Source: Luteimicrobium album
GTDB taxonomy: Bacteria > Actinomycetota > Actinomycetes > Actinomycetales > Cellulomonadaceae
Direction of reading: 5' to 3'
Assembly: GCF_030161555.1 (NCBI RefSeq)
Contig: NZ_BSUK01000001.1
Location: forward strand, 3,534,001-3,598,000
Length of the DNA stretch: 64,000 bases
This document shows positions 37,147 to 47,501 of the stretch, one piece after another. The notes beneath the pieces were generated by a model, which made no database searches, was not told where the DNA came from, and saw only the letters and a program-made list of their open reading frames with translations. Position numbers and translations under genes: made by a program. Numbering within the stretch: position 1 is the first letter of the stretch; each line of letters opens with the position of its first letter.

Positions 37147-37865
37147 GCGTCGGTACGGTCGGCCTTCGCCGCCGTCGCGGTGAGCTGCGCGACGACGGCG
37201 AGCACCGCGTCCACGGTCTGGTCGAAGTCGAGGTCGGACGAGTCGACGGTCGCGACGCCGTCGGCGGCGACGTGGAACTGCGAGACCGTCGAGTCGTCGG
37301 CGTCGCGGCGCACGATCTGGTCGCGCGTCGCCTCGACGGCGCCCGCGCCGTCGGAGCCGTGCAGCTCGCGGGCCCGGCGCGCGAGGCGTGCCTCCTCGCT
37401 CGCGGTCAGCAGCACGCGGACGTCCGCGTCGGGCGCCACGACGGTCGTGATGTCGCGGCCCTCCGCGACGATCCCGCGCCCGCCCGAGAAGCCCTCGAGC
37501 TTCTCCGCGTCGATCGCGGCGCGCTGCAGACGGCGCAGCTCGTCGCGGACCGCGAGGTTCGTCGCGACCGCGCTCACCGCGGTCGAGATCTCGGTCGTGC
37601 GGATCGCGGCGCCCACGTCCTCCCCGCCCACGCGCACGACGGGCACGTCGGGGTCGACGCCCATCTCGAGCGGCATCGTCGCGACGGCGTGCGCGACGGC
37701 GTCCTCGTCGGCGAAGTCGACGTTCTCGTGGCGGCACCACCACGTGGCCGCCCGGTACATGGCGCCCGTATCGAGGTACGCGAGGCCGAGCCGACGGGCC
37801 ACGGCCCGGGAGACGCTGGACTTGCCCGAGCCCGAGGGCCCGTCGATGGCGATGACGATGGTCAC
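37143..37865 (-). CDS. cmk: Cytidylate kinase
   Basis: 240 aa. Phosphorylates CMP and dCMP. The P-loop is IAIDGPSGSGKSSVSRAVA, followed by LGLAYLDTGAMYRAATWWC, GRGIVAEGRDITTVVAPDAD and the lid RARELHGSDG. GTG 37865 is the only sensible start. It is translationally coupled to plsC downstream. Confidence 0.94.
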   Translation of the reverse strand: MTIVIAIDGPSGSGKSSVSRAVARRLGLAYLDTGAMYRAATWWCRHENVDFADEDAVAHAVATMPLEMGVDPDVPVVRVGGEDVGAAIRTTEISTAVSAVATNLAVRDELRRLQRAAIDAEKLEGFSGGRGIVAEGRDITTVVAPDADVRVLLTASEEARLARRARELHGSDGAGAVEATRDQIVRRDADDSTVSQFHVAADGVATVDSSDLDFDQTVDAVLAVVAQLTATAAKADRTDA

Positions 37866-37965
37866 GTGCGTGCGATCCGTCCTGCTGGTGGTGGAAGGGG
37901 TACCGGGAACCGGCCCGGTCAGGAGACTACTGCGCCCTGCGTCGCGTTCTCACCGAGCGCGATCC

Positions 37966-38328
37966 TCACTGGGCGAGATCGCGACGCAGGGCCGTCGCGC
38001 CGTGCAGGTAGACGTGCCGGACGGTGCCGCGCGGCACGTCGAGGTCCGCGTGCGCCATGAGCCGCACGACGCGCGGCAGCGCGTGCGGCACCGCGATCTC
38101 GACGGCGCACAGGAGCGGCACGTCTCCGAGCCCCATCTCACGGGCCGCGGCCGCGGGGAAGTCGCTCGTGAGGTCGGGCGTGCACGTGAACACGATCGAG
38201 ATCAGCGCCTCGGTGTCGACCTCGTTCTGCGCGAGCACCACGGCGACGAGCTCGCGCGTGCGCGCGAACAGGTGCTGGCGCTCGTCGACGTCGAGCTGCG
38301 TCGCGCCGCGGATCGCCCGGACCGCCAT
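37966..38328 (-). CDS. aroH: Chorismate mutase, AroH type
   Basis: 120 aa, the full length of monofunctional AroH. Converts chorismate to prephenate for Phe and Tyr. VRAIRGATQLDVDERQHL supplies the active-site Arg; NEVDTEALISIVFTCTPDL and MGLGDVPLLCAVEIAVPHAL are family segments, and VRHVYLHGATALR closes the trimer active site. It lies 12 nt after rluB. Many relatives have a prephenate dehydrogenase gene between aroH and cmk; here there are only 100 bp. Confidence 0.92.
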   Translation of the reverse strand: MAVRAIRGATQLDVDERQHLFARTRELVAVVLAQNEVDTEALISIVFTCTPDLTSDFPAAAAREMGLGDVPLLCAVEIAVPHALPRVVRLMAHADLDVPRGTVRHVYLHGATALRRDLAQ

Positions 38329-38340
38329 CAGCGCCTCCCC

Positions 38341-39150
38341 TCACAGCCCGACCGACGCCATGAGCGTGCCCAGCTCGTCGCGCCCGAGCACGCGCGTGCG
38401 GCCCGGCTTGAGGGTCGCGAGGTGCACGGGCCCGATCTGGGTGCGCAGCAGCCGCGTCACCGGGAAGCCGAGCTGGTCGAACAGGCGGCGCACCACCCGG
38501 TTGCGGCCCTCGTGGAGCTGGATCTCGACGAGCGACTGCTGGGGCGTGCGGTCGACGACGCGGTAGTGGTCGGCCTTCACGGGGCCGTCCTCGAGCTCGA
38601 CGCCGCGCAGCACCGTGCGGCGCAGGCTGTCCGGGACCCGCCCGTCAAGGGTCACGAGGTACGTCTTGGGGACCTCGTAGCGCGGGTGCATGAGGCGGTT
38701 CGCGAGCTCGCCGTCGTTCGTCAGGAGCAGCAGTCCCTCGCTGTCCGCGTCGAGGCGGCCCACGTGGTACAGCCGCTCGGACCGGTCCGCGACGAACGGC
38801 GCCAGGTCGGGCCGCCCCTCGTCGTCGTGCATGGACGAGACCACGCCCAGCGGCTTGTTGAGCGCGAGCGTCACGAGCGACGTGTCGAGCTGCACCCGCA
38901 GCCCGTCCACGTGGACGACGGCCTTCGCCGGGTCGACGCGGAGCCCGAGCTCGCGCACACGCACGCCGTCGACCTCCACGCGGCCCGCCGCGATGATCTC
39001 CTCGCACGCCCGGCGGGAGCCGTACCCGGCGGTCGCCAGGACCTTCTGCAGGCGTACGCCGTCCGGCTCGTGGACGTCTCTGTCCTGAACGGCTCTGCTG
39101 CCGGGCTTTGCGCCATCAGGGCGCCGGCGGGGCGGTCGGGCTGGGCTCAC
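38341..39150 (-). CDS. rluB: 23S rRNA pseudouridine synthase RluB-type
   Basis: 269 aa. An S4 RNA-binding domain (VRLQKVLATAGYGSRRACEE) is followed by the RsuA/RluB catalytic domain with catalytic Asp in HVGRLDADSEGLLLLTNDG and LNKPLGVVSSMHDDEGRP. It modifies 23S rRNA. The first 30 residues are a Pro/Arg-rich low-complexity tail. GTG 39150 follows GAGGAG; the open frame extends further upstream but overlaps scpB without support. Confidence 0.9.
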   Translation of the reverse strand: MSPARPPRRRPDGAKPGSRAVQDRDVHEPDGVRLQKVLATAGYGSRRACEEIIAAGRVEVDGVRVRELGLRVDPAKAVVHVDGLRVQLDTSLVTLALNKPLGVVSSMHDDEGRPDLAPFVADRSERLYHVGRLDADSEGLLLLTNDGELANRLMHPRYEVPKTYLVTLDGRVPDSLRRTVLRGVELEDGPVKADHYRVVDRTPQQSLVEIQLHEGRNRVVRRLFDQLGFPVTRLLRTQIGPVHLATLKPGRTRVLGRDELGTLMASVGL

Positions 39151-39193
39151 GGGTCTCCTCGTTCGGTCGTCGGCGCTGCGGTCAGCGCCGCGG

Positions 39194-39892
39194 TCAGCCC
39201 TGCTGCGGCGCACCGTCGCGGGTGGGGCGCAGCGCCGTCTCGATCGCGTCGTCGAGCGTGTCGAGATCCGGCAGGTGCGGGGCCAGCGGCGGCAGCTCGT
39301 CGAGCGACGAGAAGCCCATCCGCTCCAAGAAGTATCCCGTAGTCCCGTACAGGACCGCACCCGTCGACGGGTCTGCGCCCACCTCGGCGACCAGACCGCG
39401 CGACGTGAGCGTCCGCACGACGCCGTCCACGTTGACCCCGCGCACCGCCGAGACCTGCCCGCGCGTGACCGGCTGGCGGTACGCGATCACGGCGAGGGTC
39501 TCGAGGGCCGCCTGGGTCAGGCGCGCCGTCTGGCCCTCCAGCACGAACCGCCCGACGACGTCCGCGAACGCGGGCGCGGAGTAGATCCGCCACCCGCCGG
39601 CGGCCTCGCGCAGCTCGAACCCGCGCGGCGGCGCGACGACGTCGCCGTCCACCTCGCCCCGGTACGCGGCGGCGAGCTCGTGGAGCACCTCCTCGACCTC
39701 GGCCACGGGCAGCGCGACGACGCTCGCGAGCCGGTCCACCGGAACCGGCTCGTCGACGACCATGAGCACGGCCTCGAGCGCCGCGTGCACGCCGCCGGGG
39801 AGCGCGTGGACGTCGGGGATCTCCGGCTCGGGAACCGCCTGCGCGTCTCCGGGCTCGGGCTCGGCCTGTTCCGGGAGCGGCTCGTCGGTCAT
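39194..39892 (-). CDS. scpB: Segregation and condensation protein B
   Basis: 232 aa. Winged-helix partner of the SMC-ScpA complex. ALEAVLMVVDEPVPVDRLAS, YSAPAFADVVGRFVLEG, LTQAALETLAVIAYRQPVTR and FLERMGFSSLDELPPLAPHL are family segments. The N-terminal 30 residues are acidic and Pro-rich. ATG 39892 overlaps the scpA stop (ATGA). Confidence 0.93.
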   Translation of the reverse strand: MTDEPLPEQAEPEPGDAQAVPEPEIPDVHALPGGVHAALEAVLMVVDEPVPVDRLASVVALPVAEVEEVLHELAAAYRGEVDGDVVAPPRGFELREAAGGWRIYSAPAFADVVGRFVLEGQTARLTQAALETLAVIAYRQPVTRGQVSAVRGVNVDGVVRTLTSRGLVAEVGADPSTGAVLYGTTGYFLERMGFSSLDELPPLAPHLPDLDTLDDAIETALRPTRDGAPQQG

Positions 39893-40778
39893 ACGGGGAT
39901 CTCCATCTCGTCCGCGTCGTCGTAGTCGGTGCTCAGCGCGTCGGCCGAGTCCTCGTCGCCGCCCGCCCAGCGCACCGTGAGCTCGCCGAGCGGCGCGACC
40001 TGGTCGAAGCCCACCAGCCCCTCGCGGAACAGCTCGAGCAGGGCCAGGAACCGCGCCACCACGACGACGACCTCACCGGCGTCGGCGGTCAGCGCGCGGA
40101 AGGAGGCCGCGCCGTCGTGCCGGAGCCGGTCCGCGAGGACGACCGCCTGCTCGCGGACGCTCACCGCGGGCGCGTGCAGGTGCGCGAGGTCGACCCCGGG
40201 GGCGGCGCCTTCGGGGCGAGCGCGCGCGCCGCGAGCCGCGCGAGCTCGTCCGGGCCGACCTGCCAGACGAGCTCCGGGAGCAGCGCCGCGAGGTGCGGCT
40301 CGAGGGCCACGACGCGCGGGAACCGACGCCCCTCGCTGTCCAGGCGTGCGCGCACGACATCGGCGACCTGCTTGTACGCGCGGTACTGCAGGAGCCGGGC
40401 GAACAGGAGGTCGCGCGCCTCGAGCAGCTCGAGGTCCTCGGCGTCGTCGACCTCGCCCGTCGGCAGCAGCCGGGCGGCCTTGAGGTCGAGCAGCGTCGCG
40501 GCCACCACGAGGAACTCGCTCGCGGTCGACAGGTCCCACCCCGTGCCCGTGCCGTCCGACGCCGCGGTCTCGGCGGCGCGGATGTAGCCGATGAACTCGT
40601 CGGTCACCTGGCCGAGCGCGACCTCGGTGATGTCGAGCTTGTGCTTGGAGATCAGGGACAGCAGCAGGTCGAACGGGCCGGAGAAGTTCTCGAGGTGGAC
40701 CTCGAAGCCCCTGTTGCGACCGACGGTCTCGGCGGTCCCTGCGCTCTCCGCGGCGAGCGCCTCAGGCGGCGTCGCCAC
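39889..40778 (-). CDS. scpA: Segregation and condensation protein A, one frameshift
   Basis: About 296 aa after repair. The kleisin linking SMC heads: FEVHLENFSGPFDLLLSLIS, KHKLDITEVALGQVTDEFI, SEFLVVAATLLDLKAARLLP. The C-terminal winged helix (FLALLELFREGLVGFDQVAP) is in a second frame because of a base lost in the C/G runs at 40194-40202. GTG 40778 overlaps the end of parA by 17 nt. scpA, scpB and rluB form one operon. Confidence 0.92.
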
Positions 40779-41688
40779 GCGCGACCAGCTCCCGGGCGAG
40801 CTGCCGGTACGCCGTGGCGCCCGCGTGCGTCGGGGCGTAGACCGTGATCGGCTCGGCGGCCACGGACGCGTCGGGGAACTTCACCGTCCGACCGATCACC
40901 GTGTGGAACAGGGTGTCGCCGAACGCCTCGTACACGCGCTGGACGACCTCGCGCGCGTGCAGGGTCCGCGAGTCGAACATGGTCGCGAGGATCCCGTCGA
41001 CCTCGAGCCGCGGGTTGAGGCGGTCGCGGACCTTCTCGATCGTCTCGACCAGGAGCGCGACGCCGCGCAGCGCGAAGAACTCGCACTCGAGCGGGATCAT
41101 CACGCCGTGCGCGGCCGTGAGCGCGTTCACGGTCAGCAGGCCGAGCGACGGCTGGCAGTCGACGAGGATCACGTCGTAGTCGTCGACCACGTCGCGCAGC
41201 GCCCGCGACAGCACGCTCTCGCGCGCGACCTCGCCCACGAGCTGCACCTCGGCCGCCGACAGGTCGATGTTCGCGGGCACGAGGTCGAGGCCGTCGATGT
41301 CGGTCGACCGCAGGACGTCGCGCAGCGAGGTGCCGCGCTCCATCATCGCGTTGTAGATCGTGCGGTCGAGCTCGTTCGGGTTGATGCCCAGGCCCACCGA
41401 CGCGGCACCCTGCGGGTCGAAGTCGACGACCAGGACACGCCGCCCGTACTCGGCCAGCGCCGCGCCCAGGCTGATGGTGGTCGTCGTCTTGCCGACGCCG
41501 CCCTTCTGGTTGCACAGCGCGATGATGCGCCCGGGCCCGTGCGAGCCGAGCGGCTCCGGGACGGGGAACTCCGGCAGCTCGCGGCCCACCGGGTCGAGCA
41601 GCGGCCCCTGCGGCTGCGGGTGGGGCAGCGTGGCCGACAGGGTCGGCAGCGTCTGCTCGGTGCTCTCGCTCGATGCCTGGCTGCTCAC
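40762..41688 (-). CDS. ParA/Soj-type chromosome partitioning ATPase
   Basis: 308 aa. A deviant Walker A motif CNQKGGVGKTTTTISLGAAL, then VVDFDPQGAASVGLGIN and ILVDCQPSLGLLTVNAL identify the ParA/MinD family. The N-terminal 50 residues are Pro/Ser-rich. This xerD-parA-scpAB copy is the second ParA found in many actinobacteria, separate from the parAB near the origin. No parB lies here. GTG 41688 comes 6 nt after a TAGGTT box. Confidence 0.92.
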   Translation of the reverse strand: MSSQASSESTEQTLPTLSATLPHPQPQGPLLDPVGRELPEFPVPEPLGSHGPGRIIALCNQKGGVGKTTTTISLGAALAEYGRRVLVVDFDPQGAASVGLGINPNELDRTIYNAMMERGTSLRDVLRSTDIDGLDLVPANIDLSAAEVQLVGEVARESVLSRALRDVVDDYDVILVDCQPSLGLLTVNALTAAHGVMIPLECEFFALRGVALLVETIEKVRDRLNPRLEVDGILATMFDSRTLHAREVVQRVYEAFGDTLFHTVIGRTVKFPDASVAAEPITVYAPTHAGATAYRQLARELVARGDAA

Positions 41689-41694
41689 GCAGCC

Positions 41695-41700
41695 AACCTA
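41695..41700 (-). promoter_or_regulatory. -10 box for the parA-like gene, probable leaderless start
   Basis: TAGGTT on the minus strand ends 6 nt before GTG 41688. It likely drives the whole parA-scpA-scpB-rluB unit. Confidence 0.55.
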
Positions 41701-41782
41701 CAACAGCGTTCCCGCGCAGGTTCGGAGCGTCGCCGGGCGTGCCGGACTCCGTGTCACGCGGCGCCGCGCTGCCCCGCTCCGG

Positions 41783-42714
41783 TCAGCCGAGCGCGCGCGG
41801 GTGGGTCGCGGCGTACACCTCGCGCAGGGCGTCGGGCGTCACCAGCGTGTAGAGCTGCGTCGTCGTGACGGACGCGTGCCCCAGCAGCTCCTGGACGACG
41901 CGCACGTCGGCGCCGCCAGCGAGCAGGTGGGTCGCGAACGAGTGCCGCAGGGTGTGCGGCGACACGTGGGCGCCGAGCCCCGCGCGCTCCGCCGCGCCCC
42001 GCAGCACCGCCCAGGCGCTCTGCCGGCTCATCCGCGCGCCGCGCGCGTTGAGGAACACGGCGGGCGTGCCGCGGCCCCGCGCCGACAGCTCGGGCCGCGA
42101 GCGCACGAGGTACGCCCCGACGGCGCGGGCCGCGAACGAGCCGACGGGTACGACGCGCTCCTTGCGGCCCTTGCCGAACAGCCGCACCGCGGGGGCGCCG
42201 CCGTCGAGGTCGAGGTCGTCGACGTCGAGGCTCACGGCCTCCGAGATGCGGGCCCCCGTCGAGTAGACGAGCTCGAGCAGGGCCGCGTCCCGCACCGGGA
42301 CCGCGCCCTCCCCGCGCCGGCCGCCTCGAGCAGCCGCCCCACGTCCTCGACGCTGATGGCCTTGGGCAGGCGTCTCTCGCGCGCGGGGGCGCGGACGTCG
42401 TGCGCCGGGTTCGCGGCGGCGAGCCCCTCGCCCTCGCAGAAGCCGTGCCAGCCGCGCACCGCGGCCAGGCAGCGCGCCGTCGACGACGCCGACAGGACCG
42501 CGCGCCCGTCGCCGCCCGAACGGAGCGCCACGACGAACTCCTGCACGTGGGTCACGGTGACGTCAGCGGGCACCTCGACGCCGCACGCCTCGAGGTAGCC
42601 GACGTAGCGGGCCAGGTCGCGGCGGTAGGCGGAGGTGGTGTTGACCGACAGCCCGCGCTCGACCGTCAGATGGGCGAGGTACTGGTCGAGCGCTTCACGC
42701 AGGGTCTCAGCCAT
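41783..42714 (-). CDS. xerD: Tyrosine recombinase XerD, one frameshift
   Basis: About 310 aa after repair. Resolves chromosome dimers at dif with XerC. The catalytic set is visible: Arg in STGARISEA, Lys in [21 protein letters not shown], the last His in [13 protein letters not shown] and its Tyr nucleophile. The N-terminal SAM-like domain is [21 protein letters not shown] base lost at 42310-42313 separates the two domains. Its place next to parA-scpAB marks it as the housekeeping enzyme, not a phage integrase. Confidence 0.93.
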
Positions 42715-42730
42715 CGGACGACGGCGGCGC

Positions 42731-43714
42731 TCAGAACGGGAGGATCACGTCGACGCACACCGCGACCGACAGCAGCGTGAGGTAGGTGATCGACGCGTGG
42801 AAGACCTTCATCGCGCCGAGCTTGCCGCGCTCCGGGTGCTCGGCCCGGCGCAGCAGGCGGACGCACAGGAAGAGGAACCAGGCGCCCAGCGCGGCCGCGG
42901 ACACGGTGTAGAACCAGGTCATGTCGGCGAGCGGCACGAGCGCGAGGGAGCACGCGATCATCGCGACCGTGTACCAGACCATCTCGCGCGCGACCCGCGT
43001 GTCCTTCGCGACGACCGGGAGCATGGGCACGCCGGCGTTCGCGTAGTCGCGCTTGAACTTCATCGACAGCGGCCAGTAGTGCGGCGGCGTCCAGAAGAAC
43101 ACCACGCCGAACAGCGCGACCGGCGCCCAGGACAGCGACCCCGTCACGGCCGACCACCCGATGAGCACCGGCATGCAGCCGGCGACCCCGCCCCAGACGA
43201 TGTTCTGCGACGTCCGGCGCTTGAGGATGATCGTGTAGAAGACGACGTACAGGACGATCGCCCCGACCGCGAGCAGCGCCGACATCGCGTTGACGAACGC
43301 GAGCAGCCACACGGTCGAGACCGCGCCGAGCGCGAGCCCGAACGTGAGGGCGGCCGGTCCGCTGATCTCGCCCGTTGCCGTCGCGCGCTTGCGCGTCCGG
43401 TTCATGAGCCGGTCGATGTCGCGGTCCACGTAGCAGTTGAGGACGTTCGCGCTGCCGGCCGCGAGCGCCCCGCCGACGAGGGTCGCGACCAGCAGCCACA
43501 CGGACGGGAACCCGCGCTCGGCGAGGATCATCGTGGGGACGGTCGTGACGAGGAGCAGCTCGATGATGCGCGGCTTGGTCAGCGCGACGTAGGAGCCGAC
43601 GCGGTGGCGGGCGCGGCCCCACCGCGTGCCCGGGTCGCTCGGAGCGACGCCCGCACCCCCGACGGTGCCGAGATGGGGCGCGTCGTTCGTCGCTGCCTGG
43701 CTCATGGTGGTCAC
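42731..43714 (-). CDS. ctaB: Protoheme IX farnesyltransferase
   Basis: 327 aa with about eight membrane helices. Adds a farnesyl group to heme B to make heme O for cytochrome oxidase. The prenyl-diphosphate motif is NVLNCYVDRDIDRLMNRTRK, with a second loop at WTPPHYWPLSMKFKRDYANA. GTG 43714 and ATG 43705 are both possible starts. The gene is divergent from tkt, the usual actinobacterial arrangement. Confidence 0.94.
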   Translation of the reverse strand: MTTMSQAATNDAPHLGTVGGAGVAPSDPGTRWGRARHRVGSYVALTKPRIIELLLVTTVPTMILAERGFPSVWLLVATLVGGALAAGSANVLNCYVDRDIDRLMNRTRKRATATGEISGPAALTFGLALGAVSTVWLLAFVNAMSALLAVGAIVLYVVFYTIILKRRTSQNIVWGGVAGCMPVLIGWSAVTGSLSWAPVALFGVVFFWTPPHYWPLSMKFKRDYANAGVPMLPVVAKDTRVAREMVWYTVAMIACSLALVPLADMTWFYTVSAAALGAWFLFLCVRLLRRAEHPERGKLGAMKVFHASITYLTLLSVAVCVDVILPF

Positions 43715-44087
43715 GCGGGCCGTGTTTCCTTCGTCGAGTGGGGGTTCCGCGCCGGGGCGCGTCGCGGCTCCATGGTACGTCGTCCGGCACGCCCACGAGG
43801 GCCGTGACCGGGGGCCGCGTCGGTGCGGACCGCCCGGCGACCGTCCAGGTGACGGACCGGGCCGGGCGTTCGTGCGCGCGACTCGGTAGGGTGGAAGGCG
43901 GCGCGCGGACAGCCCTCAGACCCGCTCGCGCGCCCGCACCGGCGGAGCCGTGCCCTGTGGAGACCGATTCCTCCGCGATGGGACCCCTCGGCCGCCGGGT
44001 GACGAAGCGCACACCGCGCCGAGTCACGCGCACGACGACACGCACAGTGCTGCGAGGGCTGCGCTCCTCGCGCAGGAAAGAGGTTCG
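43715..44087. promoter_or_regulatory. 373-bp divergent promoter region between ctaB and tkt
   Basis: No credible gene is present. On the plus strand TAGGGT (43887-43892) is the best -10 candidate for tkt and would give a leader of about 190 nt; no clear -35 is seen. The frame of tkt stays open back to 43950, but the upstream part shows no family similarity. No strong palindrome was found. Confidence 0.4.
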
Positions 44088-46202
44088 GTGAACGCGTTCA
44101 CACCAGCAGGGCTGCCGCTCGAGTGGTCCGAGCTCGACGACCAGGCGGTCAAGACCATCAAGGCGCTCGCCGCCGACGCGGTCGAGAAGACGGGCAACGG
44201 GCACCCCGGGACCGCGATCTCCCTCGCGCCCGCCGCGTACCTGCTGTTCCAGAAGTTCCTGCGCCACGACCCGTCCGACGCCCTCTGGGTGGGTCGCGAC
44301 CGGTTCGTCCTGTCCGCGGGCCACTCCTCGCTCACGCTGTACCTGCAGCTCTTCCTGTCCGGCTACGGGCTGGAGCTGAAGGACATCGAGTCGCTGCGCA
44401 CGTGGGGCTCGCTCACGCCGGGGCACCCGGAGTACGGGCACACGAACGGCGTCGAGATCACGACGGGCCCGCTCGGTCAGGGCCTCGCGTCCGCAGTGGG
44501 CATGGCGTTCGCGTCGCGTCGCGAGCGGGGCCTGTACGACCCCAACGCGGCCGCGGGCGAGAGCCCGTTCGACCACACCATCTGGACCATCGCGGGCGAC
44601 GGCGACCTGCAGGAGGGCGTGACGTCCGAGGCGTCGTCGCTCGCGGGGCACCAGAAGCTCGGCAACCTCGTGGTGATCTACGACCAGAACCACATCTCCA
44701 TCGAGGACGACACCAACGTGTCGTTCAGCGAGGACGTCCTCGCCCGCTACGAGGCGTACGGCTGGCACGTCCAGCGGGTCGACTGGACGAACGGCGGCAC
44801 GGGCTACGGCGAGGACGTGCACGCGCTCGCCGGGGCGCTCGAGGCGGCGCGGGCCGAGACGGGCAAGCCGTCGATCATCGCGCTGCGCACGGTGATCGGC
44901 TGGCCGTCGCCCACCAAGCAGAACACGGGCAAGATCCACGGTTCCGCGATGGGCGCCGACGAGATCAGGGGCCTCAAGGTCGAGCTGGGTCTCGACCCCG
45001 AGGCGAGCTTCGCGATCTCGGACGAGGTCCTCGCGCACGCCCGCAAGGTCGGCGACCGCGGCGCGGAGCTCCGCTCCCGCTGGAACACGGCCTTCGAGGC
45101 GTGGCAGGACGCGAACCCGAGCGGCGCCGCGCTGCTCGAGCGTCTGTCGACCCGGACCCTGCCCGAGGGCTGGACGGACGCGCTGCCGACGTTCGAGCCC
45201 GGCAAGGACAGCTCGACGCGCGCCGCGTCCGGCAAGGTCCTCGGTGCCCTCGCGCCGGTCCTGCCCGAGCTGTGGGGCGGGTCGGCCGACCTGGCCGAGT
45301 CGAACAACACCACCATGGAGGGCGAGCCGTCCTTCATCCCGGGCGAGCACTCGACCAAGGCGTGGACCGGCAACGAGTACGGGCGCACGCTGCACTTCGG
45401 CATCCGCGAGCACGCCATGGGCGCGATCCTCAACGGGATCGTCCTGCACGGCGGCACCCGCGCGTACGGCGGCACGTTCCTCGTGTTCTCCGACTACATG
45501 CGCCCGGCCGTGCGGCTCGCCGCGCTCATGCAGATCCCGACGACGTTCGTGTGGACGCACGACTCGATCGGCCTGGGCGAGGACGGCCCGACGCACCAGC
45601 CGGTCGAGCACCTGGCCGCGCTGCGCGCCATCCCCGGCCTCGACGTGGTCCGCCCCGCGGACGCGAACGAGGTCGCCGCGGCCTGGCGCACGATCCTCGG
45701 GCACACCGACCGCCCCGCCGGCATCGTCCTCACGCGTCAGAACGTCCCGACGTTCCCGCGCGGCAGGGACGGCTTCGCGGACGCGTCCGGCGTGGCGAAG
45801 GGCGCGTACGTCCTGGTCGACGGCGCGGAAGACGGCTCGCAGCCGGACGTGATCCTGCTGGGCACCGGCTCCGAGGTGCAGCTCGCCGTGCAGGCGCGCG
45901 AGCAGCTCGCCGCCGACGGCATCAAGGCCCGCGTCGTGTCGGTCCCCTCGCGCGAGTGGTTCGACGAGCAGGACGCCGACTACCGCGAGTCCGTCCTGCC
46001 TGCGGCCGTCAAGGCGCGCGTGTCCGTCGAGGCGGGCGTCGCGCAGGGCTGGCGCGAGCTCGTCGGCGACGCCGGCCGGATCGTGAGCCTCGAGCACTTC
46101 GGGGCGTCGGCCGACTTCAAGACGCTGTACCGCGAGTTCGGCATCACGGCCGACGCCGTGGCCGCCGCCGCCCGGGAATCCCTGGCGGCCGTCCGGGGCT
46201 GA
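44088..46202 (+). CDS. tkt: Transketolase
   Basis: 704 aa. Thiamine-diphosphate enzyme moving two-carbon units in the pentose phosphate pathway. [40 protein letters not shown] and [19 protein letters not shown] are in the first domain, and [20 protein letters not shown] binds the cofactor. Later come the catalytic Glu in [16 protein letters not shown] and [23 protein letters not shown] 44088 follows AGGAAAGAGG. The tal-zwf-opcA-pgl genes follow after a large hairpin. Confidence 0.96.
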   Translation: MNAFTPAGLPLEWSELDDQAVKTIKALAADAVEKTGNGHPGTAISLAPAAYLLFQKFLRHDPSDALWVGRDRFVLSAGHSSLTLYLQLFLSGYGLELKDIESLRTWGSLTPGHPEYGHTNGVEITTGPLGQGLASAVGMAFASRRERGLYDPNAAAGESPFDHTIWTIAGDGDLQEGVTSEASSLAGHQKLGNLVVIYDQNHISIEDDTNVSFSEDVLARYEAYGWHVQRVDWTNGGTGYGEDVHALAGALEAARAETGKPSIIALRTVIGWPSPTKQNTGKIHGSAMGADEIRGLKVELGLDPEASFAISDEVLAHARKVGDRGAELRSRWNTAFEAWQDANPSGAALLERLSTRTLPEGWTDALPTFEPGKDSSTRAASGKVLGALAPVLPELWGGSADLAESNNTTMEGEPSFIPGEHSTKAWTGNEYGRTLHFGIREHAMGAILNGIVLHGGTRAYGGTFLVFSDYMRPAVRLAALMQIPTTFVWTHDSIGLGEDGPTHQPVEHLAALRAIPGLDVVRPADANEVAAAWRTILGHTDRPAGIVLTRQNVPTFPRGRDGFADASGVAKGAYVLVDGAEDGSQPDVILLGTGSEVQLAVQAREQLAADGIKARVVSVPSREWFDEQDADYRESVLPAAVKARVSVEAGVAQGWRELVGDAGRIVSLEHFGASADFKTLYREFGITADAVAAAARESLAAVRG

Positions 46203-46220
46203 ACCCGAAGAGCGTGACCT

Positions 46221-46250
46221 GCCCGGGCACCGCGACCGCGGTGCCCGGGC
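46221..46250 (+). terminator. 14-bp hairpin between tkt and tal
   Basis: GCCCGGGCACCGCG and CGCGGTGCCCGGGC are perfect complements separated by only 2 nt. It lies 18 nt after the tkt stop and 63 nt before tal, so it can end or attenuate tkt transcripts or protect the 3' end of a processed mRNA. Confidence 0.65.
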
Positions 46251-46313
46251 CCGGTCCCCCGGGAGGAACGGAACACGGGCGGGCCGGAACCATCCGGAGA
46301 GGAAGCGATCAGC

Positions 46314-47447
46314 GTGTCCGACAGCACCACCCCCAGCCCCACGCGTGCTCTGAGCGAGCAGGGCGTCTCCATCTGGCTCGACGACCTGTCCCGCGAACGT
46401 CTGCGCACCGGCAACCTCGCCGAGCTCGTCGCGTCGCGCGACGTCGTCGGCGTCACCACGAACCCCACGATCTTCGCCGCCGCCGTCTCGAAGGGCGACG
46501 CCTACGACGAGCAGCTCGCGGCGCTCGCCGCGGCCGGGACCCCCGCGGAGGAGGCCGTCTGGACGATCGTGACCGACGACGTCCGCGCCGCCGCGGACGT
46601 CCTGCGGCCCGTGTTCGACGCGACGGACGGCGTCGACGGCCGGGTCTCGATCGAGGTCGACCCGCGTCTCGCCCGCGACACCGACGGGACCGTCGCGCTC
46701 GCCCAGCAGCTCTGGAAGACCGTCGACCGCCCGAACGTCATGATCAAGATCCCCGCGACGGTCGAGGGCCTGCCCGCGATCACGCGGACCCTCGCCGAAG
46801 GCATCTCCGTCAACGTCACGCTGATCTTCTCCCTCGAGCGGTACGCGCAGGTCATCGACGCGTTCCTCGCCGGGGTCGAGGGCGCGAGGGCCGCCGGGCT
46901 CGACGTGTCGAGGCTCGGCTCGGTCGCCTCCTTCTTCCTGTCGCGCGTGGACACCGCGGTCGACAAGGCCCTGACCGCCGTCGGCTCGCCCGAGGCCCTC
47001 GAGGCGCGCGGCACGGCCGCGCTCGCCAACGCGCGGCTGGCGTACGAGCTGTTCCGGCAGCGCTTCGCGTCGGACCGCTGGCAGGCGCTCGCCGACGCCG
47101 GCGCGCACGTGCAGCGCCCGCTGTGGGCGTCGACCGGCACCAAGAACCCCGACTACCCCGACACCATGTACGTGACCGAGCTCGTCGCGGCCGACGAGGT
47201 CAACACCATGCCGGAGAAGACGCTCGACGCGGTCGCGGACCACGGCGTCGTCACCGGGGACACCATCGCCGGGACGTTCGACTCCTCGCGCGAGCACCTG
47301 CGCGCGATCGAGTCGTTCGGCGTGTCGATGGCCGAGGTCACCGCCAAGCTCGAGGCCGACGGCGTGGACTCGTTCGTCACGAGCTGGGAGCAGCTCCTCG
47401 ACACCATCACCGCCGGGCTCGAGCGCGAGGCCGGGCGCGGGGCCTGA
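46314..47447 (+). CDS. tal: Transaldolase
   Basis: 377 aa, the long actinobacterial form. Transfers dihydroxyacetone units between sugar phosphates. The Schiff-base Lys lies in [53 protein letters not shown] and [20 protein letters not shown] are family segments, and [18 protein letters not shown] is the late signature. GTG 46314 follows GAGAGGAAGCG. Confidence 0.95.
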   Translation: MSDSTTPSPTRALSEQGVSIWLDDLSRERLRTGNLAELVASRDVVGVTTNPTIFAAAVSKGDAYDEQLAALAAAGTPAEEAVWTIVTDDVRAAADVLRPVFDATDGVDGRVSIEVDPRLARDTDGTVALAQQLWKTVDRPNVMIKIPATVEGLPAITRTLAEGISVNVTLIFSLERYAQVIDAFLAGVEGARAAGLDVSRLGSVASFFLSRVDTAVDKALTAVGSPEALEARGTAALANARLAYELFRQRFASDRWQALADAGAHVQRPLWASTGTKNPDYPDTMYVTELVAADEVNTMPEKTLDAVADHGVVTGDTIAGTFDSSREHLRAIESFGVSMAEVTAKLEADGVDSFVTSWEQLLDTITAGLEREAGRGA

Positions 47448-47501
47448 GGTGACCCCGGACCCGACCCCCGCGACCACCGCACGAGAGGACCACCAGACCC
47501 C

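Noticed and set aside
41783..42714. Tyrosine recombinase as a sign of an integrated element near tRNA-Pro
   Set aside because: It sits in the conserved xerD-parA-scpAB order and 8 kb from the tRNA. No duplicated tRNA 3' segment or phage gene is present.
43950..44087. N-terminal extension of transketolase
   Set aside because: The frame is open, but the 46 extra residues are not conserved, and AGGAAAGAGG directly precedes GTG 44088.
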